Origin: JBFXAM01 sp050184295
Lineage (GTDB): Bacteria > Planctomycetota > Phycisphaerae > UBA1845 > Fen-1342
Assembly (NCBI GenBank): GCA_050184295.1
Contig: JBFXAM010000079.1
Span: 1-20,413, forward strand
Length of the DNA stretch: 20,413 nucleotides
Reading direction: 5' to 3'
The notes below the pieces were generated by a model that worked only from the letters and a program-made list of their open reading frames with translations, was not told the origin of the DNA and searched no databases. Each line of letters begins with the position of its first letter. Position 1 is the stretch's first letter. Shown here piece by piece: positions 14,010 to 20,413 of this stretch. Both the position numbers and the translations under genes were made by a program.

Positions 14010-14738
14010 GTGCGCGAGCGGCTGGCGGACCCGCCGATCCACGCGCGTCGCAAGAAGGGGCTGCAACTGACCACGCGAATCGCAACTCGCCGCGGAAGAC
14101 CACCACGACCCGAACTCGCCGCCTCGCGCCGCGAGCAGATTCTCGTGCAGGCGACCCGCGAATTCGCGCGGCGGGGCTATCACGCAACCGATGTCCAGGA
14201 ACTCGCGGACGAGCTGGAGCTCGGCAAAGGCACCGTCTATCGCTATTTCCCCTCAAAGGGAGCGCTTTTCCTCGCCGCCGTCGATCGCGTAATGCTGCTG
14301 CTGCGCGAACGGATCGACGCGGTCCGCGCCCGCGCGGCCGATCCGCTCGATCAGATTGCCGAGGCGATGACGGTCTACCTGGCGTTCTTCGATGCCCATC
14401 CGGAGTTCGTCGAACTGCTGATCCAGGAGCGCGCCGTGTTTCGCGATCGCAAGAAACCGACGTACTTCGAGCATCGCGAGCGCAACTCCGGCCGCTGGCA
14501 GGCACTCTACCGCGAACTGATGGACGCCGGCCGCGTCCGGCCCATGCCGCCGGCGACGATCTCCGCGGTTCTGAGCAGCGCGCTGTACGGCACGATGTTC
14601 ACCAACTTCTTCGCGGGTCGCAGCAAATCGCTCGAAGACCAGGCCGCCGACCTGCTCGACGTTGTCTTCCACGGAATTCTCACCGAGCCGGAGCGCGCGC
14701 GCCGCCGCGCCGGACGCCCGACGCGGGTGAACCCATGA
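14010..14738 (+). CDS. TetR family transcriptional regulator of the RND efflux operon
   Basis: About 242 residues from GTG 14010. The DNA-binding domain lies at about residues 41-88: SRREQILVQATREFARRGYH, then a helix-turn-helix with TDVQELADELELGKGTVYRYF and the conserved PSKGALFLAAVD. The C-terminal ligand/dimer domain contains VYLAFFDAHPEFVELLIQER and LYGTMFTNFFAGRS, as in TetR proteins regulating efflux. The N-terminal 40 residues are basic and unusually long; the start is uncertain. TTG 13959 is possible, and a CTG at 14067, 6 bases after AAGGGG (14055-14060), would give a more typical N-terminus. The stop overlaps the ATG of the membrane fusion gene (ATGA 14735-14738). Being first in the pump operon it probably represses its own operon, an inference from such systems. 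Confidence 0.87.
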   Translation: MRERLADPPIHARRKKGLQLTTRIATRRGRPPRPELAASRREQILVQATREFARRGYHATDVQELADELELGKGTVYRYFPSKGALFLAAVDRVMLLLRERIDAVRARAADPLDQIAEAMTVYLAFFDAHPEFVELLIQERAVFRDRKKPTYFEHRERNSGRWQALYRELMDAGRVRPMPPATISAVLSSALYGTMFTNFFAGRSKSLEDQAADLLDVVFHGILTEPERARRRAGRPTRVNP

Positions 14739-15997
14739 ACGAGACGCGGGACGCACGCGGCAGAGCTGCGCTGTTGGCGCGCCGCGCGGCGTGGATCAAC
14801 GCCGCGCTGCTGGTTGGCACGGCGACGCTCATGGGCTGCGATCGCGGCGCGGACGCACGGGGAGCCGCCGCGGCTCGTCCAGCGCCGCCGGCGCCGGTGC
14901 GCGTCGCACGGGTTGAACGAACCGACTTTCCCGTGACGGTGTCGGCGATCGGATGGGTGGAGGCGCTCGCGACCGTGGTCGTCAAGCCGCAGGTGGACGG
15001 ACAACTCCGAGACGTGCACTTTGCGGAGGGCGAAGAACTGACGGAGGGCCAGTTGCTCTTTTCGATCGACCCGCGCCCGTTCGAGACCGCGTTGCAGCTG
15101 GCCGAAGCGATGCGCGAGCGCGACGACGCGATTGCCGCGAACGCGGAGCGCGAGGCGCAGCGTGTGGAGGGGCTCTTCGAGCGCGGGCAGGCGTCCGACC
15201 GCGAGCGGAGCGAGAGTCGCTACGACGCCGACGCGAAGCACGCGCAGGTGCGGGCTGACGAAGCCGACATCGCGCGGGCGCGGCTGAATCTTGAGTACTG
15301 CTCGATCCGCGCGCCGCTGGCGGGTCGCGCGGGCAGCTACCTCGTCGATCGTGGGAACGTGGTGAAAGCGAACGAGACGGAGCTCGTGACGATCAACCAG
15401 CACGCGCCGATCCACGTGACGTTCTCGCTGCCCGAGCAGTATCTCGGCCTCATCCGGGAGTCGATGCAGGCGGGTCCGGTGGCCGTCGCGGCGGTGGTAG
15501 ACGACTCCGCCGAACCGGAAAGCGGGGTGCTCGCGTTCGTCGATAATGCGGTCGACCGCGCGACGGGCATGGTGCGGCTGAAGGCGACGTTTGCCAACCC
15601 GCAGCGTCGGCTCTGGCCCGGGCGTTTTGTGCAGGTGAGCCTCGCGGCGCGTGTGATTCGAGACGCCGCGGTAGTGCCCGCGGCCGCCGTTCAGACCGGT
15701 CAGCAAGGGCAATACGTCTATCGGGTGTTGCCGGACGAGACGGTCGCGCTGACGGCGGTGCGGGCGGGCGTCACGATTGGCGGGTGCACGGTGATCGAGG
15801 AGGGGCTGACCGGCGACGAGGCGGTCGTGACGGACGGGCACCTGCGTCTGACGCCCGGCGCGAAGGTGCGAACAAACGACGCGCCTGCGCTGCCTGCGGC
15901 GACTGACGACGCGGCCGCGCCCACAACCGACGAGCCCGCGGCGCCGCACGCACCGGCGGCGGGCGTGGGGCGCGACGCCGCAGGGGGCGGCACATGA
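14735..15997 (+). CDS. RND efflux periplasmic adaptor (membrane fusion) lipoprotein, MdtA/AcrA-like
   Basis: A 420-residue adaptor that links the RND pump to an outer-membrane channel. Residues 12-35 form a lipoprotein-type signal ending TLMGC, so Cys35 is the likely lipidated residue. Next come a beta-barrel/lipoyl half (PVRVARVERTDFPVTV, VVVKPQVDGQLRDVHFAEGE), a short alpha-hairpin (about residues 120-190, with LFERGQASDRERSESRYDAD), the second lipoyl half (SIRAPLAGRAGSYLVDRGN) and an ITFSLPEQ-like membrane-proximal barrel (HVTFSLPEQYLGLI, RLWPGRFVQVSL). The end is an Ala/Pro/Asp-rich tail of about 40 residues, likely disordered. It overlaps both neighbours by 4 bp (ATGA), so the tetR, adaptor and pump genes are translationally coupled. 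Motif matches are strongest to the MdtA group. Confidence 0.93.
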   Translation: MNETRDARGRAALLARRAAWINAALLVGTATLMGCDRGADARGAAAARPAPPAPVRVARVERTDFPVTVSAIGWVEALATVVVKPQVDGQLRDVHFAEGEELTEGQLLFSIDPRPFETALQLAEAMRERDDAIAANAEREAQRVEGLFERGQASDRERSESRYDADAKHAQVRADEADIARARLNLEYCSIRAPLAGRAGSYLVDRGNVVKANETELVTINQHAPIHVTFSLPEQYLGLIRESMQAGPVAVAAVVDDSAEPESGVLAFVDNAVDRATGMVRLKATFANPQRRLWPGRFVQVSLAARVIRDAAVVPAAAVQTGQQGQYVYRVLPDETVALTAVRAGVTIGGCTVIEEGLTGDEAVVTDGHLRLTPGAKVRTNDAPALPAATDDAAAPTTDEPAAPHAPAAGVGRDAAGGGT

Positions 15998-18900
15998 ACT
16001 TTGTCGCGCTGTTCATTCATCGCCCGGTGATGACGAGTCTGGTGATGGCGGCGATCGCCATTTTTGGCGCGATGTCCTATCGCGCGCTGCCGGTCAGCGA
16101 CCTGCCGAACGTGGATTTTCCGACGATCCAGGTGAGCGCGAGCCTGCCGGGCGCGAGTCCGTCCACGATGGCGTCGTCGGTCGCGACGCCGCTGGAGCGC
16201 GAGTTTTCGACGATCGCCGGCGTGGACTCGATGACGTCGACGAACTTCCTCGGCGTAACGCAGATCACCGTGCAGTTCGCGTTGGCGCGCGACATCGACG
16301 CGGCGGCCCAGGATGTGCAGGCGGCGATCGCGCGGGCGCAGTCGCGCCTGCCGCGCGACATGCCGGCGCTGCCTTCGTATCGCAAGGTGAATCCGGCGGA
16401 CCAGCCGGTGATGTACGTCGCGCTGACTTCGAGCACGCTGCCGCTGCATCAGATGAACGAATACGCGGACACGATGATCGCGCAGCGTCTCAGCACACTC
16501 GAAGGTGTGGCGCAGGTCGTCGTCACCGGCGCGCAGAAGTACGCCGTCCGCGTGCAGGTGAACCCCGACCTGCTGGCCGCGCGCGGCATCGGGATCGACG
16601 AGGTCGCGGCAGCGATCTCGCAGGCGAATTCGAACCTGCCGCTCGGCGTGCTCGACGGCGCGCAGCAGGCGTTCACGGTCGAGAGCACCGCGCAATTGAT
16701 GGACGCCGCCGGCTATCGCGAGACGATCGTGGCGTATCGCAACGGCAATCCGGTGCGCCTGCACCAGCTCGGGCGGGTGTTCGACAGCGTCGAGAATGAC
16801 AAGGTTGCCGCGTGGTACAAGGACGAGCGCTCGATCGGCTTGCAGATTCAGAAGCAGCCGGGCTCGAACACGGTGGCGGTGGTCGACCGCGTTCGCGCAC
16901 TGCTGCCGCAGTTCGAGGCCCAGCTTCCCGCGTCGCTGAAGATCACGGTGATGTTCGACCGCTCGGAGTCGATCCGCGAGTCCGTGCACGACGTGCAGTT
17001 CACGCTCATGCTCACGCTCACGCTGGTCGTGCTGGTGATCTTCCTGTTTCTGCGCAACCTGTCGGCGACCGTGATTCCCGCGCTGGCGATCCCGATGTCG
17101 CTGGTCGGCACGTTCGCGGTGATGAAGCTGCTCGGCTACAGCCTCGACAACCTCTCGCTCATGGCGCTCACGCTTTCGGTCGGCTTCGTCGTCGACGACG
17201 CCATCGTCGTACTCGAGAACATCGTCCGGCACATGGAGCGCGGCAAAGCGGCGCTGGTCGCGGCCCTCGACGGCTCCCGTGAGATCGTCTTCACCGTCGT
17301 GTCGATGACGATCTCGCTCGCCGCTGTCTTCATCCCCTTCGTCTTCATGGGCGGCATCCTCGGGCGCCTGTTGACCGAGTTCGCGGTCACGATCGGCGCC
17401 GCGATTCTCATCTCCGGCTTCGTATCGCTCACGCTCACGCCGATGATGTGCAGTCGCTTCATCCGCGCACACGCGGGGCGGCACGGCGTCGCGTATCGGG
17501 CGATCGAAGCCGCGTTCGGCGGGCTGCTCGCGCTTTATCGCGTCACGCTCCGCGGCACGCTGCGCCGCCCGGCGGTGACGATGCTCGCGATGGTCGGCAT
17601 GCTCGCCGCGACGGTCGTTCTCTTCCAGCGCATTCCCAAGGGCTTCCTCCCCTTTGAGGACAACGGCCGCATCCTGGCGCAGACCGAGGCGATCGAAGGC
17701 GTTTCGTTCGAGTCGATGCTCGCCAAGCAGCGCGCCCTCGCCGAGATCATCCGCACCGACCCGCGCGTCGCGTCGTTCATGTCGAGCGTGGGGCAGCGCG
17801 GCGGAAACACCTCGACCGCGAACACCGGCACGATTTTCATGCGGCTCGTACCGCGCGAGCAGCGCAGCGAGTCGGCGGAGCAGATCATCCAGGACTTGCG
17901 GCCCAAGCTCGCGGTCGTCCCGGGCGTCCGCATCTTCATGCAGCAGATTCCGCCAATCCGCGTCGGCGGGCAGCTCACCAAGAGCCAGTATCAATACACG
18001 CTGACCGGGCTTGACGCCGATGCGCTCATCGACGCCGCCCCGCGGCTCGTGGAGCGGATGCGCTCGCTGCCGGGTTTTCAGGACGTGACCAGCGACCTGC
18101 AACTTCGCAACCCGCAGATCACCGTCGACATCGAGCGCGACAAGTGCGCCGCGCTCGGCATCAGCCCCGAGCAGGTGGAGCTCGCGCTCGGCAGCGCCTA
18201 CGGCTCGCGGCAGGTCTCCACCATCTACGGCTCGAACAACCAGTACCAGGTGATTCTCCAGGTCTTGCCCGAGTATCAGCGCGACACCGATCGGCTGCCG
18301 CTGCTGCACGTGCGCTCCGCGACGACCGGTCGGCTGGTGCCGATCGACAGCGTCGCGCGGATTCGGCGAACGGTCGGCCCGCTCGCGGTGAATCACCTCG
18401 GGCAACTGGCGGCGGTCACCGTGTCGTTCAACGTGGCGCCCGGCGTGGCGCTGGGGACGGCGGTCGAGGAGGTGGAGCGGGCGGCGCGGGAGCTGTTGCC
18501 CGCGAGCGTGAGCGGCTCGTTCCAGGGCGCGGCGCAGGCCTTTCAATCATCGCAGCAGGGGCTCGTCTGGCTCCTCGTGCTCGCGGTGCTCGTGATTTAT
18601 CTCGTGCTCGGCATGCTCTATGAGAGCTACCTGCACCCGATCACGATCCTGTCGGCGGTGCCGCTCGCGGGGCTCGGCGCGCTCGCGACGCTCCTGTGGT
18701 TCAACATCGATCTGAATCTCTACGCGTTCGTCGGCGTGATCATGCTCGTCGGGCTGGTGAAGAAGAACGGCATCATGATGGTCGATTTTGCCGTCGTCGC
18801 ACAGCGCGACGACGGGCTTTCGCCACGCGACGCGATTTTCCAGGCGTGCATCGTGCGCTTCAGGCCGATCATGATGACCACGATGTGCGCGCTCATCGGA

Positions 18901-19161
18901 ACGCTGCCGATCGCGCTCGGCTACGGCGCGGGCGCCGAATCGCGCCAGCCGCTGGGACTCGCAGTCGTCGGCGGGCTGGTCGTCTCGCAATTTCTCACGC
19001 TCTATATCACGCCGGTCGTGTATCTGTACATCGAACGGCTGCGTGCACTGGGGGGACGGCGCGGGACGCGCGCCGAGCGGATTCAGCGGGACGCGACCGA
19101 TGGCGCCGCACCCCATCGTGCGGGGGATTCCGTGCTGATCGCCTCGTCATCGCGCGGCTGA
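15994..19161 (+). CDS. RND multidrug efflux pump, MdtB/MdtC-like
   Basis: A 1055-residue proton-driven inner-membrane transporter of the HAE1 type. The N-terminus MNFVALFIHRPV, then LPVSDLPNVDFPTIQVSASL and ASSVATPLER, closely matches the MdtC group. Proton-relay residues are all present: Asp401-Asp402 in VGFVVDDAIV, Lys924 in GLVKKNGIM and Arg957 in the RPIMMTT motif. Twelve membrane helices are expected; those around 9-28, 335-480, 865-1025 are visible as hydrophobic blocks, separated by two large periplasmic loops. The ATG at 15994 overlaps the adaptor stop by 4 bp. The last 30 residues are polar and not part of the family core. No outer-membrane channel gene follows, so it must use one encoded elsewhere. 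The 3' end overlaps a convergent gene by 15 bp. Drug specificity cannot be told. Confidence 0.96.
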   Translation: MNFVALFIHRPVMTSLVMAAIAIFGAMSYRALPVSDLPNVDFPTIQVSASLPGASPSTMASSVATPLEREFSTIAGVDSMTSTNFLGVTQITVQFALARDIDAAAQDVQAAIARAQSRLPRDMPALPSYRKVNPADQPVMYVALTSSTLPLHQMNEYADTMIAQRLSTLEGVAQVVVTGAQKYAVRVQVNPDLLAARGIGIDEVAAAISQANSNLPLGVLDGAQQAFTVESTAQLMDAAGYRETIVAYRNGNPVRLHQLGRVFDSVENDKVAAWYKDERSIGLQIQKQPGSNTVAVVDRVRALLPQFEAQLPASLKITVMFDRSESIRESVHDVQFTLMLTLTLVVLVIFLFLRNLSATVIPALAIPMSLVGTFAVMKLLGYSLDNLSLMALTLSVGFVVDDAIVVLENIVRHMERGKAALVAALDGSREIVFTVVSMTISLAAVFIPFVFMGGILGRLLTEFAVTIGAAILISGFVSLTLTPMMCSRFIRAHAGRHGVAYRAIEAAFGGLLALYRVTLRGTLRRPAVTMLAMVGMLAATVVLFQRIPKGFLPFEDNGRILAQTEAIEGVSFESMLAKQRALAEIIRTDPRVASFMSSVGQRGGNTSTANTGTIFMRLVPREQRSESAEQIIQDLRPKLAVVPGVRIFMQQIPPIRVGGQLTKSQYQYTLTGLDADALIDAAPRLVERMRSLPGFQDVTSDLQLRNPQITVDIERDKCAALGISPEQVELALGSAYGSRQVSTIYGSNNQYQVILQVLPEYQRDTDRLPLLHVRSATTGRLVPIDSVARIRRTVGPLAVNHLGQLAAVTVSFNVAPGVALGTAVEEVERAARELLPASVSGSFQGAAQAFQSSQQGLVWLLVLAVLVIYLVLGMLYESYLHPITILSAVPLAGLGALATLLWFNIDLNLYAFVGVIMLVGLVKKNGIMMVDFAVVAQRDDGLSPRDAIFQACIVRFRPIMMTTMCALIGTLPIALGYGAGAESRQPLGLAVVGGLVVSQFLTLYITPVVYLYIERLRALGGRRGTRAERIQRDATDGAAPHRAGDSVLIASSSRG

Positions 19162-19656
19162 GCCCCGCGCGGCTCGCATCGCGTCGGCCAGCACTTCCCC
19201 GATCGCGCGCTGCGTCGGGAGGTCGCGCCGCGCCAGCTTGTGCGGTTGCAGCCGTCGGTTCAGCGACACTGCCCGCAGCTTGCGGCCGTCGAAGTATGCG
19301 AGGAACGGCCGCCGCGTTCCGTCCAGCGTCCAGCGCGCGCTGATGGGGATGGAATCGGGCGCGTGGCCGAAGCCGCTACTGGGTTCGTGAATCGCCACGA
19401 GATCCGGCGGTGCGGCGGGCAGGACGTTGTTCCGCATGACGTCGTGCCAGCCGGCCCGGCTGCTCCATACCAGCAGCACGCGCCCGCGATGGCGCCGGCG
19501 GAAGCGGGCCAGCCGGAGCGCGTCGCACAACTGCGCGACCAGCACGGCGGCCAGCATCAAAACGACGATGACGCCCAGCGCCACGAGGAAGCCGACGACC
19601 GCGGACGACCAGCCGGGCCAGAAAGTCGCGAGCGCAGCCGTGCCGGTCGCGATCAC
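19147..19656 (-). CDS. Hypothetical single-pass membrane protein coupled to clpB
   Basis: I do not recognise this 169-residue protein. It has one strong hydrophobic helix at about residues 18-42, a basic stretch just after it (RLARFRRRHRGRV, about 48-60) that suggests a cytoplasmic C-terminal part by the positive-inside rule, and then a soluble domain of about 110 residues. That domain has a strand RVLLVWSSRAGWHDV, a segment HEPSSGFGHAPDSIPIS, a strand pair RPFLAYFDGRKLRAV and a last helix AIGEVLADAMRAAR. The GTG start at 19656 overlaps the clpB TGA by 4 bp (GTGA), so its translation is probably coupled to clpB. Its 3' end overlaps the RND pump gene tail to tail by 15 bp. Both the coding-like hydrophobic profile and the coupling make it a likely real gene; function is unknown. 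Confidence 0.7.
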   Translation of the reverse strand: MIATGTAALATFWPGWSSAVVGFLVALGVIVVLMLAAVLVAQLCDALRLARFRRRHRGRVLLVWSSRAGWHDVMRNNVLPAAPPDLVAIHEPSSGFGHAPDSIPISARWTLDGTRRPFLAYFDGRKLRAVSLNRRLQPHKLARRDLPTQRAIGEVLADAMRAARGSAAR

Positions 19657-20413
19657 GCCGGCGCTGCGTTGCGCGGGGCTGTGGCGCTCGACCTGGCGAA
19701 TATGAATCCCTCGCCGCCGGCGTCGATCTCGATTCCGTCTCGCGGCCCGAATTCGCCTGCGAGAATCCGCCTGGCGAGCGGGTTTTCGATCTCTTGCTGG
19801 ATCAGGCGCTTCAGCGGCCGGGCGCCAAAGACGGGATCGTAGCCGTCGACCGCGAGCTTATTCTTTGCCGCGTCGGTGAGCGTGACGCGCATGTCGCGGC
19901 TGGCGAGCCGTGCCTCGAGCTCGCGAATCTGCCGATCGACGATGCCGCGCAGGTGTTCGCGACCGAGGCGATGGAAGATGATGATCTCGTCGATGCGGTT
20001 GAGAAACTCGGGGCGAAAGTGCCGCTTCAGCTCGGCCCTCACGAGCGCCTCGATCTCCGCGTCCGCGGCGGGTCTCCTTTCCCCATTTGCGGTTTCCTGC
20101 CCGCCGCTCGCCGCGATCAGCTCGCTGCCGATATTGCTCGTCATCACGACGATCGTGTTCTTGAAGTCGACCGTGCGGCCGTGGCCGTCGGTGAGCCGAC
20201 CGTCGTCGAGCACCTGCAAGAGCACGTTGAACACGTCGCGGTGCGCCTTCTCGATTTCGTCGAGCAGAATGACGCTGTAGGGCCTGCGGTGAATGGCCTC
20301 CGTGAGCCGCCCGCCTTCCTCGTAGCCAACATACCCCGGCGGCGCGCCGATGAGGCGTGCGACCGAGTGCGGCTCCATGAACTCGCTCATGTCGATGCGC
20401 ACCAGCGCGTTCG
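19653..20413 (-). CDS. clpB: ATP-dependent disaggregase ClpB, C-terminal part (5' truncated)
   Basis: ClpB is the Hsp100 chaperone that extracts proteins from aggregates with DnaK. About 253 C-terminal residues are visible; the frame is open to the window end (NALVRIDMSEFME), so the start lies outside. Seen are the rest of the second AAA domain: pore loop GAPPGYVGYEEGG, Walker B VILLDEIEKAH, RLTDGHGRTVDFKNT, sensor 1 VVMTSNIGSE, the RPEFLNRIDEIIIF motif containing the arginine finger, and sensor 2 in VFGARPLKRLIQQ. The end GDGIEI-like strand and short Ala/Ser/Arg tail close the protein. The IDMSEF and YVGYEEGGRLTEAI sequences distinguish ClpB/ClpA/ClpC; the sequence after the sensor region fits ClpB best, since ClpC and ClpA differ in the loop and tail. 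The stop overlaps the next minus-strand gene by 4 bp. Confidence 0.93.
   Translation of the reverse strand, partial: NALVRIDMSEFMEPHSVARLIGAPPGYVGYEEGGRLTEAIHRRPYSVILLDEIEKAHRDVFNVLLQVLDDGRLTDGHGRTVDFKNTIVVMTSNIGSELIAASGGQETANGERRPAADAEIEALVRAELKRHFRPEFLNRIDEIIIFHRLGREHLRGIVDRQIRELEARLASRDMRVTLTDAAKNKLAVDGYDPVFGARPLKRLIQQEIENPLARRILAGEFGPRDGIEIDAGGEGFIFARSSATAPRNAAPA

Noticed and set aside
13859..14734. Plus-strand open frame running through the tetR gene into the adaptor gene, which could suggest a fused protein
   Set aside because: The part before 14735 is low-complexity Arg/Ala/Gly-rich and lies out of frame with a clear TetR protein; the lipoprotein signal begins at ATG 14735.
15718..18546. 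Very long open frame (942 codons) on the minus strand opposite the adaptor and RND pump genes
   Set aside because: It is rich in Arg, His and Asp without any recognisable domain and mirrors real RND coding sequence with full motifs. Long antisense frames are expected in GC-saturated coding DNA.

Overview
The window is GC-rich, gene-dense bacterial DNA with short intergenic gaps and repeated 4-bp ATGA/GTGA overlaps between genes. The pseudopilin set (including an Ala-Phe-Thr-Leu-Val-Glu processing site), a secreted GH127 enzyme, a GH20-like protein and a PGCP-type M28 peptidase together suggest a Gram-negative, glycan-degrading bacterium, plausibly a member of the Planctomycetota (Phycisphaerae-like). 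That taxonomic call is inference from gene content only. No rRNA, tRNA, CRISPR array or insertion sequence was seen.

Region 1 (1-7027) is the distal part of a type II secretion / type IV pilus-like assembly operon on the + strand. In order it encodes a GspF-type membrane platform protein (truncated by the window edge), an ExeA/GspA-type AAA ATPase, four minor pseudopilins resembling GspH, GspI, GspJ and a very short GspK, then a bitopic PilM/PilN (GspL)-like protein, a PilO (GspM)-like protein, a PilP/GspC-like protein, and last the GspG-like pseudopilin with the strongest Shine-Dalgarno. The order F-A-H-I-J-K-L-M-C-G differs from the canonical C-D-E-F-G-H-I-J-K-L-M order. The secretin, the GspE ATPase and the prepilin peptidase are not in view. 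An 18-bp perfect hairpin with a T-tract closes the block.

Region 2 (7028-13579) holds four + strand genes: a secreted PGCP-like M28 metallopeptidase, ribosome recycling factor (frr) without its usual tsf-pyrH neighbours, a secreted GH127 beta-L-arabinofuranosidase-like enzyme with a C-terminal discoidin-like domain, and a GH20-like glycosidase with no signal peptide. The two glycosidases probably act in one glycan-use pathway, one outside the cytoplasm and one inside.

Region 3 (13580-19161) starts with about 430 bases with no convincing gene, carrying weak hairpins, a T-tract and a promoter-like element. It is followed by a translationally coupled tetR - membrane fusion lipoprotein - RND pump operon of the MdtABC type, with no outer-membrane channel gene.

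Region 4 (19147-20413) is on the minus strand: the C-terminal part of ClpB, whose stop overlaps the start of a small one-pass membrane protein of unknown function. That protein's 3' end overlaps the RND pump gene tail to tail by 15 bp.

The most unusual material is the compact, rearranged secretion/pilus operon with a GspK lacking its large domain and non-standard prepilin processing sites, and the unknown membrane protein coupled to clpB. No wholly new system could be demonstrated from the sequence alone.
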